DNA of 64,000 nucleotides, taken from assembly GCA_965153355.1 (NCBI GenBank), contig OZ231127.1:92070001-92134000 (forward strand), written 5' to 3'. The translations under genes and the position numbers were made by a program. Of the stretch, positions 1 through 11,352 are shown piece by piece. Positions within the stretch are counted from its first letter, which is position 1. Every line of letters starts with the position of its first letter. The stretch comes from Flaccisagitta enflata (lineage: Eukaryota; Chaetognatha; Sagittoidea; Aphragmophora). The notes under the pieces are model-generated. The model made no database searches, was not told the origin of the DNA, and saw only the letters and a program-made list of their open reading frames with translations.

Positions 1-24
1 GATTGCCGTGTATCCGGCATTGTT
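1..24 (-). mobile_element. 5'-end fragment of HINE-like element (minus)
   Basis: The text CCGTGTATCCGGCATTGTT is the reverse complement of the AACAAGGCCGGATACACGG start found in full copies such as 39211-39417. The rest of the copy lies outside the window to the left. Confidence 0.6.
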
Positions 25-56
25 CATCATTTAAAATGTGTGTCCTGAGAGAGAGA

Positions 57-57
<1 letters not shown>

Positions 58-102
<45 letters not shown>

Positions 103-160
103 ACGAGAAGAAAGGAAAGAGAGAAAAGAGAGGAAAGAGAAGGAGAAGAGAGAGGAAAAT
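58..160. repeat. (GA)n and GAAA-rich purine tract
   Basis: A (GA)n run of about 40 bp grades into imperfect GAGAA/AAAGAG text. No coding signal is visible. Confidence 0.9.
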
Positions 161-238
161 AGCTAAATATAGGTTTTGTTGAAGAATTAGTGCATTATTT
201 CCATTAAGCGACAACAGGGTACGTCAATGATTTCCCAT

Positions 239-312
239 TTCACTGAAGCACGAACTTCAAAAAGGCCAGTTATGTCTTTGTCAACTGAAGCACAACGTCG
301 TGCTTCAGTGAA
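239..312. repeat. 74-bp inverted-repeat unit, CACTGAAGCACGA ends
   Basis: It opens with TTCACTGAAGCACGA and closes with TCGTGCTTCAGTGAA, a 15-bp perfect terminal inverted repeat. The right end abuts or overlaps the AACAAGG start of the next element. Related hairpins occur at 47649-47682 and 48161-48196, so this is a dispersed miniature family of unknown class. Confidence 0.6.
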
Positions 313-826
313 CAAGGCCAACACCTATAAGTCGCGTGCGAGACTTACATAATTACTTGATTATATAACCTGATTATATAACCACATAATTAAACTAACG
401 TGAAATGATTTGGAATGTCTAAATTGACTTAATCTGACCTAAAATGACTTAAATGACTTGAGTGACTTGAATGATTTAAACTGACTTAAATTGACTCAAA
501 ATGATTTTGAATGACTTAAATTGACCAAGAATGACTTAAATTGACCTTAAGTGATCTAAATTGACTTTATTTGACCTAAAATAACTAAAATAACTAAAAT
601 AAATAAAATGACTCAAATGACTAAAATTGACTTAAAATGACTTAAAATGACCTAAAATGACTTAAAATGATCTTATTTGACTAAAAATGACCTAATTGAC
701 TTAAAATCAGTTAGTAGGAATAAAACGAATAAAAAAAGTAAAAAGGGACCAACCGACCAACCAACCGACTAACCGACTGACAGACGGACAAAGCGGAGTG
801 TAGAGTCGCGTGCACGCGACTAAAAA
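311..826 (+). mobile_element. HINE-like element, TGACTTAAA core
   Basis: The start is AACAAGGCCAACACCTATAA followed by GTCGCGTGC. The core (about 400-715) is a degenerate 9-12-bp tandem repeat of TGACTTAAA. The 3' end carries GACAGACGGACAAAGCGG, then the 16-bp palindrome GTCGCGTGCACGCGAC and TAAAAA. The 5' GTCGCGTGC is complementary to the 3' arm GCACGCGAC, as in Helentron-associated elements (DINE-1, pearl). It has no coding capacity and presumably depends on proteins supplied in trans. Confidence 0.75.
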
Positions 827-865
827 CTATTTAACTTAAGCACGAATTACGTGCTTAAGTGCATG

Positions 866-914
866 CCCCGACCGACGCGGCAAGGTGTAGAGTCGCGTGT
901 CCTTGACTTAAAAA
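866..914 (+). mobile_element. HINE-like 3'-end fragment
   Basis: A GACCGAC stretch, GGTGTAGAGTCGCGTGTCC and CTTAAAAA match the 3' end of the family, with a decayed hairpin arm. The upstream GCACGAATTACGTGC (841-855) is a separate short inverted repeat. Confidence 0.5.
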
Positions 915-1052
915 CAATGAAGAGAGAGACCGACAGACAGACAGAGAGACAGACAGATAGTCATCGACACAGACAGACACAGACAGACACAGACACAGAC
1001 AGACAGAAAAAATGATTTACAGACAGATGGAGATAGAGAGAGCCAGATTGCC

Positions 1053-1087
<35 letters not shown>

Positions 1088-1112
1088 GAGGCAGACGAAC
1101 AGAAAGACATAT
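915..1112 (+). repeat. (GACA)n / (GA)n array
   Basis: Interrupted GACAGACA and GAGA tracts cover about 200 bp, with the cleanest (GACA)n at about 1050-1086. Open frames here are repeat translations, not genes. Confidence 0.9.
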
Positions 1113-1514
1113 TTCTTTTCGGAAATCCCATCCTTCGACAATGGATGGCATATATCGAACCACCTTTCTCACACAGGAGGAAATAAACACAGCAATACCT
1201 AAGAGCACTGACGTCTAATATGTTTTTATTGTTATAACAAACATTCTGTGAAGACGAGAAGACTGTAAAAGAACCCGTGTTTCTTCCCCTCCCTAATTTG
1301 CCTAATTCGACATGTTCCACATTCTTTGCGACTGTGTTCTTGTCATGGGTTTTAAAATTTATGTTGTTAAATTCATTGAATTAATTCCTGCCAAACCGGG
1401 ATGGCCCCACTAGAAACCGAAAGGTTTCAAAAACAGCATCGGGGCCTAGTCGACGATATGAATTGTGAAATTTTTACATCGAATCGCTCACCGTCAATCC
1501 CTTTGTCCTCCAGT

Positions 1515-1728
1515 CATTGATCGATCGATCGATAGATAGATTGATTGGTTGATTGATTTTTTGATTGATTGATCGTGTGTGATAACTTGATTGATTGATT
1601 TATTTATCTATTGATTGATTTATTGATTGATTTATTGATTTATTGATTGTTTGATTAATTGATTGATTCATTAATGGAATGATCAATCAATCGATCGATC
1701 GATCAATCGAACGATAAATAGCTAGATA

Positions 1729-1784
<56 letters not shown>

Positions 1785-1804
1785 TATTTATTGATTGATT
1801 GATT

Positions 1805-1840
<36 letters not shown>

Positions 1841-1845
1841 TATTC
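1515..1845 (+). repeat. (GATT)n tetranucleotide array
   Basis: TTGA/GATT repeats are interrupted by TTTATTTA and by the self-complementary GATCGATCGATC. The cleanest block is about 1728-1785. Confidence 0.9.
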
Positions 1846-2082
1846 CTCCTATTCGCCTTCGTCGCCTACCTTGCAGTCTTCGGTTTCGAATCAGTTACCG
1901 TTTGAATAAACCCATTTCGGCATTACATCAGTTCCGATTTCTGCGACCATATCTTACCATACGCTAAAACAACGAAAAACAAGACCCGATACACGGGCAA
2001 TTAGTTGCTAGTGGATGGGTTGAGGCAGGATGAGGGTGGGCGTAGCCGTAATGTGGCGAAGATGCTGTGATGTTCAGAAATC

Positions 2083-2322
<240 letters not shown>

Positions 2323-2439
2323 TGCAATTACATTTTGCTCTGAAAGTATAAGTGCTAGGAAAGTTGATCTACCGATTTTGAAACTACAAACGACGCCTTT
2401 ATAAAAAACAAAAACAAAAATGACTATGAAACGCCCAAT

Positions 2440-2596
2440 ATGGAATTTCAAACAGGCGTGATTTTAGTAGCCGTTTCTTGTCTAATACTAAGCGCCGGCG
2501 AATACGGTATAGAAGCGTGGTCGACGTGGCAAATCCCAATTTCCCACAATTACTTTCATCTATCTCAAATGAACCAGCGTGGGCGTAGTCGTTCTC
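2440..2596 (+). CDS. Candidate exon 1: secreted or membrane protein signal peptide
   Basis: An ATG opens a frame of non-repetitive text with mixed codons. The start MEFQTGVILVAVSCLILSAG has a short N-region and a hydrophobic core of about 13 residues, followed by polar residues and a WSTWQIP stretch, as expected of a secretory signal peptide. The exon ends at a strong donor (C|GTAAGTTTT, GT at 2597) in phase 1, and a GT microsatellite follows in the presumed intron. The next recognised exon (6407) begins in phase 0, so at least one 1-to-0 exon is missing, or these are separate genes. No promoter was recognised. Confidence 0.45.
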
Positions 2597-2635
2597 GTAA
2601 GTTTTGGTGTGCGCGAGCGCGCACGCTGGCGCTCT

Positions 2636-2741
<106 letters not shown>

Positions 2742-2853
2742 TTGGTCGTCGTGTTCGTGTATTCAATAAGTGTGTGCCTGTGTTACTTTGGTTCTTTGCA
2801 GTGGTAATTTTTGTGTTTGACTGAGCATGCGTGAAAGCATGCATAACCATTGT

Positions 2854-2858
2854 TGCAG

Positions 2859-2906
<48 letters not shown>

Positions 2907-2955
2907 TTGTTGTTGTTGTTGTTGTTGTTATTGTTGTTGTTGTTGTTGTTTTTGT

Positions 2956-3021
<66 letters not shown>

Positions 3022-3126
3022 TAAATTTAATTTTTGTAGTGGTTTGCCAGTTTTGATTTGTTGTTGCAGTTGTTGTTGTTGTTGTTGTTGTTGTTGTTAT
3101 TATTGTTGGTATGTTGTTGTTAGTAG

Positions 3127-3200
<74 letters not shown>

Positions 3201-3351
3201 GGTATTGAATGTTGTTGTTAATGTTGCTTAGTAGTTTGCAGTTGCGGTTGTTGTTGTTGTTTATTATTGTTGTTGTTGTTGTTGTATTTATTTGTTGTTG
3301 TTGTTGAGTATTTAATGCTGTGGTTGTTGTTATTTGTTGTTGTTGTTGTTT

Positions 3352-3389
<38 letters not shown>

Positions 3390-3419
3390 GGTTGTTGTTG
3401 TTTATTTTGTTGTTGTTAT

Positions 3420-3469
<50 letters not shown>

Positions 3470-3479
3470 ATTGTTGCTA
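2854..3479 (+). repeat. (TTG)n array, about 625 bp
   Basis: GTT/TTG trinucleotides are broken by TTTTTG, TTATTG and unique islands near 3020-3060, 3105-3125 and 3205-3250. All three forward frames are open because the repeat lacks stops; poly-Cys, Leu or Val is not credible protein. Confidence 0.95.
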
Positions 3480-3484
3480 ATCAG

Positions 3485-3860
3485 TTCTAAAGGTCATCGG
3501 TGACTGTTTAGAGTTTGTCAAAAAGGCGTTGTGGTAAGTACATCGCATGAGAATGTGACTGCCTGTGGTGGTGACAACAATTTTCGCCAGGGGCAACTCA
3601 CAATTCCCACAAATACTACAACTTGCGAGGCCATTTATTGCGTTGGTGACGCCTCTCTGTGTTTTATTGTCCCCCAAATGCTTTATCGTAGGCACGCCGT
3701 GCGCGGCGATAAGACGAGCCTCGTCGTCACTTGGACGTGCTGGCCGACGCTTAATCCGAAGCCTTAGTTCGGACAGGCAGAAAAAGCAGGCGTGTATATT
3801 TTGCCTTATTCCCTCCCCCGACAGGGAGGTGGGGATAATTGCATAATTGCATAATTGCAT
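3485..3860. other. Unassigned stretch open on both strands
   Basis: Non-repetitive DNA is open in two plus frames and one minus frame, with CpG-rich text at about 3690-3750. A possible acceptor (TTTTCGCCAG) ends at 3589. This interval could hold the missing exon of the 2440 gene, but no frame has matching phase and a donor, so no product is assigned. The end has three copies of ATAATTGC (about 3835-3861). Confidence 0.3.
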
Positions 3861-3897
3861 AATTGTTTGGAAATGGTGAGGCTTATCAAAGAGAAAC

Positions 3898-4094
3898 GAG
3901 TGACACGGGTTATCACAATATCGTCGCGGTCTGATGGGCAGAGACATCCAACCCCCATCCACATCATACACCCCCTCACCAACACACACCAAAAAGAATC
4001 TAAAACGCTGGTTTTTCGACTTTTCAACTTGTGTGTAACGAACCTACCGACGGATGGACAGTCAAACAAAACCTTAAGTTGAGTTGCGTGCAAA
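3898..4094 (+). mobile_element. HINE-like sub-family C copy
   Basis: It begins GTGACACGGGTTATCACAAT then ATCGTCGCGGTC, runs through a C/A-rich middle and GTTTTTCGACTTTTCAACTT, and ends with ACAAAACCTTAAGTTGAGTTGCGTGC. Related copies are at 11514-11730 and 46651-46884. The right end has lost the second hairpin arm. Confidence 0.5.
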
Positions 4095-5493
4095 ATATGA
4101 AGAAAGAAAATGAAAGAAGATTTAATACTTTTGATAATGGCTAGTGTTATGGTAAGCCGACCGTGGACGGGGTGAAATTCATCAATTTTTCATGTAGCTT
4201 ACCTGTTATAACATCTGAGTCCATACTTTGATTTTCTTATAAACGCTCATTTTCCATGCAAACATGGCTGAAAGAGGTATTATTGACAGTTTTATTTCTA
4301 AAGAATTTAGCTAAATACAAAAAAGATATCAATATAGCAGTAAAATTCTTTTTGATAACGTTCAAGCAATCATTTGTGATCATATGTTGCTAAGAAATTT
4401 TTAAATTTCTAGTTTTTAAAAAGAATCTCCATGCGTACCATTTCTAGCTGGGTGGGCTGTTGGAGAAAAATTTCTTTCACCTAAGCTCTTATTCAAGCCA
4501 GTGACAAGGAACCTTTGAAGGAAGCTTCATGCAAAATTTCAACCAGATCGGACAATTATTATGGAAGTTACACCATTTTTCTTTTTTTTTTCATCTGGTT
4601 GGCTGGTTGGTCTGGTTGGACTGCATAACATTCTTTAGGTCGCATCAAAATCTAGGCAAAGGACTCTCTTGATCTAGATATCAACCATGCAAAGTTTAAA
4701 TGGGCTAGGTCAAATTGTTCCTGAGATATGCCAATTTTGATTTTAAGAAATTTTACCAAATCAAGATACAAAAGCATTGCGTATTGATTTGAGAAGCGCT
4801 GTGTGGAAACAAAGTATTAACTATGAAGATTCATCGTGAAGCGTGATTATTCTGCAACAATTTACCAACCAATCACATTGAATTTTCATTAAGGTTGAAT
4901 GCACAAGAGTTAAGACCTGAAATTTTTAGTATAGATGCTAAATTTCATGCTCTTTCACATCGTGTCATCCAAATTTCCAACATCAGTTTGACAATGGCGT
5001 GACAGTGACAGACTTAAAGCGTGACATATGCGTGACAGAGGAGCTGGGGTGGTGTGCGTAATAATCAAGCTTAAAGAAAAGTGTCATTTCTCTGGATTGG
5101 GGTATCACAGTGGCATGAAATTTGGAGCATATGTCCTTGAAGGAGTCCTCTATTAGATAGAAACCTGAAAAGTGATTAACTTTGAGAATACATAGTGTTT
5201 TGAAAAAAGATGATTGACATACTCAGATTTTGCCATGAAATGGAAAAAGAATCAGGAGGATCATAACTGGATGATATCACAATATTTCAACAACTTAGCA
5301 TTTGCGAAGTAGGATGAAATTTTTTGTACATCACATGGGATTGATGATACCTGATCAAAACCTGAGAAATGATCAGATAATCTATTTTTTGATAGGTTTT
5401 GCTTGTTATTTGCTTGTCCCGACAAAATCCGGACATGCCAATATGACCATTTTTGCTTTATTCTTAGGTCCCCTAGGGGTAAGACTGAATAAA
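4095..5493. other. AT-rich intergenic or intronic DNA, no gene seen
   Basis: No exon with splice signals was found. A 22-bp segment AGATTTAATACTTTTGATAA (about 4118-4137) also occurs near 54690 inside a MITE-like element, so at least part of this interval is repeat-derived. Confidence 0.5.
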
Positions 5494-5744
5494 AACAAGG
5501 TCATTAGACCTAAGTCGCGTGCGTCGGCATTTTCAAAAACAGTCAGGCGGACAGACAGACAAACAATTTTTTTTCCATAAAGACATTTGAAATGGCCTTT
5601 TGTTCCACAAAGTTTCTTTTCTACCATTCAGAGACAATAAAAACGCTTTAAAAAACCTTTTTGTGACCGACAGACAGACCGACCGACCGACGGACCGATG
5701 GACCGAAAAGTGGCTTATAGAGTCGCGTAGCACGCGACTAAAAA
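5494..5744 (+). mobile_element. HINE-like element, 251 bp, complete
   Basis: It starts AACAAGGTCATTAGACCTAA-GTCGCGTGC. The middle has no long tandem core and carries two PuGAC-rich blocks (GACAGACAGAC; GACCGACCGACGGACC). It ends GTGGCTTATAGAGTCGCGTAGC-ACGCGACTAAAAA, with hairpin arms GTCGCGT and ACGCGAC around a GC centre. Confidence 0.7.
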
Positions 5745-5954
5745 TGGTTTGGCAAAGAAATCCAGGTGTTTAGGTAGGTCATCAAACTTCAAAAACTTGA
5801 CACAATGCAATAGACATTGCGGTAACACTATTAACGTGGTGGTAAGTCGGGTTCTCGCGTCGAAAATAGATTGTGACATTAACCTAATACAAACGGGATA
5901 GCAGAGCCATCCAACCCCCAACCTCGCCCTAACTCCCCCTCAACACCCACCCCC

Positions 5955-6345
5955 CAGGGGGGGGATTAGCTCAGAGGTAGCGTGTTCGCTCGTGGCCCAC
6001 TGGGTCACGAGTTCGAGTCCCGCATTGGGCGAGTCTTTTCTACGAAGGTTGGAATCCTCAATCATGCAATGGGGCTCTAGGAGTAGGAGGGGTTGCCTGG
6101 TGAATTCCAGTAAATAGCTAGCTAGAGGGGAGGGTTGGAAGGGAGGAAGGGAGGGTAACAATGGATCCGGACAGGGGCGCCTCGAATGGTGGATCTGCGT
6201 AACTGCGTTGGCAGGCAGAACGCCCCTTACTGTACGAAAGTGTGGGAAACTTCCACTCCTCCCAAGTAGCAGCAACTACAACAACACCCCCCCCCCAGTG
6301 GGGCCCACACACACACGAAAAGAAATAAAAAAAAAAAAAACAAAC
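5955..6345 (+). mobile_element. tRNA-derived SINE candidate
   Basis: Near 5963, GGATTAGCTCAGAGGTAGCG matches a pol III A box (TRGCNNAGNGG), and 33 bases on, GAGTTCGAGTCCC matches a B box (GGTTCGANTCC). Cloverleaf pairing is poor, so this is a SINE head or tRNA pseudogene, not a functional tRNA. A unique body of about 280 bp follows, then an A-rich tail (about 6325-6345). It ends about 60 bp before the acceptor of the Ig-like exon. Confidence 0.55.
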
Positions 6346-6406
6346 AAACAAGAGAAAGAAAGAGACACACAAAAAACACAATGAACGTTAGTCTTTTCGC
6401 GATTAG

Positions 6407-6709
6407 GATTTGACGCTTTCGACGTCGGATCGGTTTCACGTCGGAGAGAAGGCGTCGGTGACGTGCAGTCTCAACATCGTCGCAAGTCCGCCGCCCGAAG
6501 TCCAACTTGTTGACGCCGATGATGACGTCGCTACAATGACGACGACCACCGAAGCGCCGGAACTACGGAAAGACGATGGTCACGTGACGTGGACGGATGT
6601 CGCAGAGAATCGAAACTCGCAAGGATGCAATTTAACTTGTCTGAAGTATGAAGGCGTTAATCGAATGGAAGATACGAAAACAATTGACGTCGCTCATGGA
6701 CCGCGAGAG
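6407..6709 (+). CDS. Candidate exon: immunoglobulin-like domain
   Basis: The acceptor is CGCGATTAG|GATTTG and the likely donor CGAGAG|GTAGAG, giving 101 codons in phase 0 at both ends; an in-frame TAG just upstream blocks extension. Codon use is rich in CpG and non-repetitive. The peptide has the GEKASVTC pattern of an Ig B strand, a PPPEV turn, an HVTW core tryptophan after a T/E-rich insert, an F-strand GCNLTCLKYEG pattern and ends IDVAHGPR, like the linkers that join C2-set Ig domains in adhesion receptors such as nephrin. Role as cell-surface recognition is inferred. The insert between the first Cys and Trp is longer than usual. Confidence 0.5.
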
Positions 6710-6748
6710 GTAGAGAAAGTGTGAGAAAGTGAGTTTGCTTTTTTTTTG

Positions 6749-7012
<264 letters not shown>

Positions 7013-7044
7013 TTTATGTGTGTTTCTGTGTTTCTGTATGGGGC

Positions 7045-7215
7045 ACAACAAAGTACCCAAGCATGTGAGCATTGCTTGTTGGCAGCTAGCTATTTTTGTT
7101 GGGTACATGCGACTAAACAACCCACTTTGTTGGTCCGTCCGTTGGTTGTAGGTCCGTCCGTCAGTCACATTTTACTTTTTCCGCGATTTTGAGCGTTTTG
7201 GCCATACTGCTCTTT
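7045..7215 (-). mobile_element. HINE-like fragment, minus
   Basis: CATGCGACTAAACAACCCACTTTGTTGGTCCGTCCGT, a TTACTTTTT block and TTTTGGCCATACTGCTC are reverse complements of the family's 3' half. The 5' end is missing. GCATTGCTTG..GCAGCTAGCTA upstream recurs at about 46585-46610. Confidence 0.45.
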
Positions 7216-7289
7216 CATTTTTTTTCATTCATTCATTTGTTCAGTCGCTCATTCACGCATCCTTAATTGGAATTATTCTTTGACCGCAG

Positions 7290-7370
7290 ACTGCCAATGA
7301 AATGAGCAAGACCACTGGTTGTCCGAGCAAGTTGGAAAGCGACCCCAAACATGACAAGTTTATCATTCAG
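7290..7370 (+). CDS. Candidate short exon of the Ig-type gene
   Basis: An 81-bp interval lies between a good acceptor (TTGACCGCAG|ACTGCC) and a donor (ATTCAG|GTTTAC), with 27 codons in phase 0 at both ends, compatible with the Ig-like exon at 6407-6709. The peptide is polar, with one Cys and a KLESDPKHDKFIIQ tail, and matches no domain I recognise. GT repeats flank it on both sides. Phase agreement and non-repetitive codons support it; its brevity limits confidence. Confidence 0.4.
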
Positions 7371-7382
7371 GTTTACCGCTTT

Positions 7383-7603
<221 letters not shown>

Positions 7604-7902
7604 CCTTTGCACAGACGGATAGATGGATTGACAGATAGACAGAAAGCCCTGTTTAGATCTCTGACAGATATTCTTTAGCGTTTGTAAAGTGGCCTATAGC
7701 GTGACCGACCACCCAACTGACACCGTGTCAGTGACACGTATAACAAGGTGTGCAAAAAATTTGGTATTTACATATAATCACTAAAACTGTACTTACAGAT
7801 GGCCCCATAAGATGAATTTTGAAATCTTATCTCACAATTAGTCCTCCTAATCGCTAGAGTGCATAGGTTTCATGTTCGACTTGATTTATAAAATGTTTTT
7901 CC

Positions 7903-8060
7903 TTTTTAGATGCGTCCATCAGGAACGCATCTCTATAATCGGGTCCGTCAGGTCCGTCCGTCCGTCCGTCCGTCCGTCCGTCTGTCCGTCCGTCTGTCCA
8001 TCCGTCCGTATGTCCGTCCGTTACGCAAGTGTAAAATTCGCGTTTTTCGGCTTTTTTTGC
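7903..8060 (-). mobile_element. HINE-like sub-family with GATGCGT hairpin (minus)
   Basis: TTTTTAGATGCGTCCATCAG and GAACGCATCTC form an imperfect hairpin with arms GATGCGT and ACGCATC, in the position where other copies have GTCGCG arms. (CCGT)n follows (about 7952-8012), then TTTTCGGCTTTTTTTGCC. The 5' end is not resolved; GATGCGTTTCTAG at about 8571 may be the matching 5' arm of another copy. Confidence 0.5.
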
Positions 8061-8064
8061 CACT

Positions 8065-8591
8065 ATGAGCTCTTACACTGAACCAAATGATCGACAAACA
8101 TGTTTTGAGAGACTCCTTCCATACTCTTGTAATTTCATCTGTCTATTTGACCATCTGTCTATCCATATATGTCACATGTTCAATACACACAAAGACACAG
8201 CCCGGACGCATCGTTGCCCGGTCAAGCTTGTCTCACGAGAGGGCAGATTTCAGGCCTGAATGGGGCTGGAGGGTGTGGGGGACGAACGGAATGACAGACG
8301 GACGGACGAAAAAAAGTCCCCCTGTGTTGCCCAAAAATTCTACCTCCAGACGAAAGCCGCATTTGATGGATGCAACGAAAAGAAGAGTGATGCAGTACCC
8401 ACGGTGGAATTGCCACTGGATTTGACCAAAGCAACTAGATCATACAGTAAGCGAGTGTGAGGACGCATCATGAAAAATCGCTTCATCACTTTAGGTTGTA
8501 AATGTGTAAAATTGTTATGTGACATCTAACATTGATCATCATCAATATCGGCGAGTGTGAGGACATTAAAGATGCGTTTCTAGTTAAGACA
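8065..8591. other. Decayed element fragments, no gene seen
   Basis: A GGCATGAAT-type clamp core word (GGGCAGATTTCAGGCCTGA, about 8241-8260), a GACGGACGGACG block (about 8296) and GCGAGTGTGAGGAC occurring twice (about 8451 and 8551) show fragments of both dispersed families. No exon with convincing splice sites. Confidence 0.4.
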
Positions 8592-8779
8592 AACGAGGCC
8601 AAGCAGACCAACAAGATGCGACATGTGGTTTGTCGAACGAATGCATTACCCTACCGACCAACCGACCAATCGACCGAACGGCTGACCAACAGACCAACTG
8701 AACGACCAACCAACCGACCAAACGACCGACCAACTGACCGACACAGCCAGTTAAAGAGGTACTTTGTCGCACCTAAAAA
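8592..8779 (+). mobile_element. HINE-like sub-family D, 188 bp
   Basis: It starts AACGAGGCCAAGCAGACC and carries ATGCGACATGTGG near the 5' end. The middle is (GACCAACC)n-like. It ends AGAGGTACTTTGTCGCACC-TAAAAA. The 3' GTCGCACC pairs with 5' GATGCGAC (one mismatch; GGTGCGAC in the copy at 12263). Ends and layout match the main family but the arm sequence differs. Confidence 0.6.
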
Positions 8780-9540
8780 CTCCTTCATTCCCGACAAACG
8801 CGCAGTGTGAGCACTTATTGAGAAATTTCAACCGTTCCGCGAGCACGCCCCTTTTTAACTGAGGTAGGTAGGAAAAAATTCCACAGCAAAGCCGCCTATT
8901 TAAGGGTGCTATATACATGTATACGCATGCATCCATGCTAAAAACTAAAAATTATTTTGGGAATTTTGCGAGAAAATGCCGTAAAATGCTGTAAAAACCA
9001 TAGAAATGGCATTTTTGACCATCATGTTTGGTGAAACTTGCTCAAAACCAGCGGCTCTTGCTAAATAATGCTGATATGGCACCAACACACGTTTGTCCTG
9101 ATGTTTAAGTAATAACGTCATCATTAAATGTCATTTTATGCTGTAAAATACCGTGACTAATGATTTAAAGTGCTGTTACGTGATGACTTTGATGATAATT
9201 ATGATGAAAACGGATAATGGTGACACTGACGATGATGTTTATGATGATGATGACGACAATGACTATGATGATGACGATTGGTCCTGGATTGGGTCAAAAT
9301 TCAAAAATTGATATACTCATGTTTTACGCATATATATGCAAGAAAAGAAGGTTTTCCCACAAGCGGGGGTCTGTGTGTGGATGAGAAACCTGGTCGGCAA
9401 AATCTAGCCCACCATTTCCATGCAGAAAAAAGAGGTTGCTTTTTCCCTCAATATTGGGCATGTCCTTGGCAATTATTTCAACCCACTGCAAGTCTTGTTC
9501 AAAAAAGCGATAAAACTAAACTTCGTTCATACATTCTAAC
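8780..9540. other. Non-coding DNA with GATGAT tract
   Basis: AT-rich unique DNA carries an imperfect GAT/GATGATGAC run (about 9185-9275). No exon with splice signals was seen. Confidence 0.5.
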
Positions 9541-9548
9541 ATTTATTG

Positions 9549-10110
9549 CCCATTCATTCATTCATTCATTCATTCAATCATTCATTCATTCATTCATTCA
9601 TTCAATTTCTCGTTCATTCATTGAGACTGCCATCGCCGATTTGAGTAATCAAATTCTCTTCTATGAATTCATTTGTTCACTCAAACATAATCACTCATTG
9701 GTTCATCTCTGTGTTCATTCATTCATTCATTCATTCATTCAACCATTTGTTCATTCATTCATTCATTCATTCATTCATTTGTTCATTCATTCCTTCTATG
9801 AATTCATTTGTTCACTCAATCATTATTGTTTCATTATTGTTTCATTATTGTTTCATCATTGTTTCATCCAAGTGTTCATTCATTTGTTCATTCATTCATT
9901 CATTCATTTGTTCATTCATTCATTTGTTCATTCACTTCTTCATTTGTTCATTCGTTCATTCATTCATTTATTCATCCATCCATTCATCTATAATAAACTG
10001 CAATCACATACATGACCGCATGAGCTGTTTTCAATGACCTTATCTTAACCAAATTCAAACATGCATCTTTATTCATTTTTTCATTCATTTGTTCATTCCT
10101 TCATTCTGGT
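9549..10110 (+). repeat. (ATTC)n array with higher-order units
   Basis: ATTC tetranucleotides are interrupted by TTTGTTCATTC and by four copies of TTTCATTATTG (about 9828-9862). TATGAATTCATTTGTTCACTC occurs at about 9662 and 9798, a local duplication. Phe-Ile-His-Ser frames here are repeat translation. Confidence 0.9.
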
Positions 10111-10206
10111 CATCACCCATTCATATGTGTCCACACATCAATCAGCCATATCAGTTGTTCCTTCAAGATTTTTTCAAAACCCATTCAGATCACGCTCTTA
10201 GGCTTG

Positions 10207-10436
<230 letters not shown>

Positions 10437-10484
10437 CATATTCCTAACTGGTTGGACTGACTTTTTGTTTAGCTTTCGATTTTG

Positions 10485-10679
10485 ACAAGGCCGGATACAC
10501 GGCTACCCTAGTCGCGTGCGGGTGGGCAGGAGCAGTGCTGGAGAAGGTCACCAGGGCATCTGGGCAGGAGCCGTATGCTCAAAAAGCTCAAAAACGCCAA
10601 AAAAGTAAAAAGGGGACCAACCGACCGACCAACCGACCAAAATAGCAGGGTGTAGAGTCGCGTAGCACGCAACTAAAAA
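10485..10679 (+). mobile_element. HINE-like element, 195 bp, complete
   Basis: ACAAGGCCGGATACACGGCT, then AGTCGCGTGCGGGTGGGCAG. The body is GCAGTGCTGGAGAAGGTCAC..GCTCAAAAAGCTC, then a (GACCAACC)n block and GGTGTAGAGTCGCGTAGCACGCAACTAAAAA. One hairpin base is changed (CAAC for CGAC). The body is nearly identical to the reverse copies at 31825 and 39578. Confidence 0.75.
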
Positions 10680-11007
10680 CCTGTCACAATGCAATAGACA
10701 TAGCGGTAACACTGTTAACATGGTCGACTAAAAATAACTCTCATGAGCTTTGGAAATAAATTGAGTCAAACAAAAGTCACTCAAATGTGGGGCTTGTCCA
10801 GCAACATGATCGAATTCAAAATTGTATTAGAATTGAACTTGCAAAAGAGATTATTCCCAGGGGAGGCGTGCAGGTCTAAAAGATTAAATATTTTTTGTTT
10901 TTTAATTAGATTTGATATTTTTGATTGTCTCTTTTTTAATCCATTTTTTATATTACTTCATTATAATTTTTTCTTTTACAACAACTTATTTAACATTTTT
11001 TTTATAA

Positions 11008-11160
11008 GAACCTAGTTTATAACAACATCAAGACTATGAATGGCCCCAAAATTAAGAACATTTCAAGAACACATGAAGGCTTCAAAGTGTGAGAAAAATT
11101 TCCCTTAAGGGAATATTTAAGGAACATTAATAAAACACTGTTCACTGCCTGAGTAGGTTG
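11008..11160. repeat. AAGAAC-rich repeat fragment
   Basis: It contains ATAAGAACCTAG, AAGAACATTTCAAGAACAC and CACTGTTCACTG, words shared with 38570-39190 and 42190-42636. Probably a decayed copy of that dispersed family. Confidence 0.35.
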
Positions 11161-11345
11161 TGCTTGAAGTTGAAGCAGGGCAGCGGCCCCAAAGGGATCG
11201 ATGACTTATGCTTTCACACATATGGGAATTTTCTCCATCTTCTTTTCCTTCTCCTTCTCCTCCGCACTCTTCTCCTTCTCCTCCGCACTCCCCCCCCTAA
11301 AACTCAATGGTTCCCTCATCCCCCCTCCCCATCCCCTCCCTCCCT
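11150..11345 (+). mobile_element. Clamp-family 5' part
   Basis: GGGCAGCGGCCCCAAAGGGATCGATGACTTATGCTTTCACACATATGGGAATTTTC matches the 5' inverted repeat of the clamp family (compare 42757-43452). A CTCCTTCTCC tract and a C-rich run follow. The core and 3' end are absent; the next exon's acceptor lies at its right edge, so the CT-rich tract may now serve as its polypyrimidine tract. Confidence 0.55.
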
Positions 11346-11352
11346 CTCAGAG

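Noticed and set aside
5963-6036. Functional tRNA gene
   Set aside because: A and B boxes are present but D, anticodon and acceptor stems do not pair properly; better seen as a SINE head.
9549-9985. Phe-Ile-His-Ser repeat protein
   Set aside because: Direct translation of an ATTC array.
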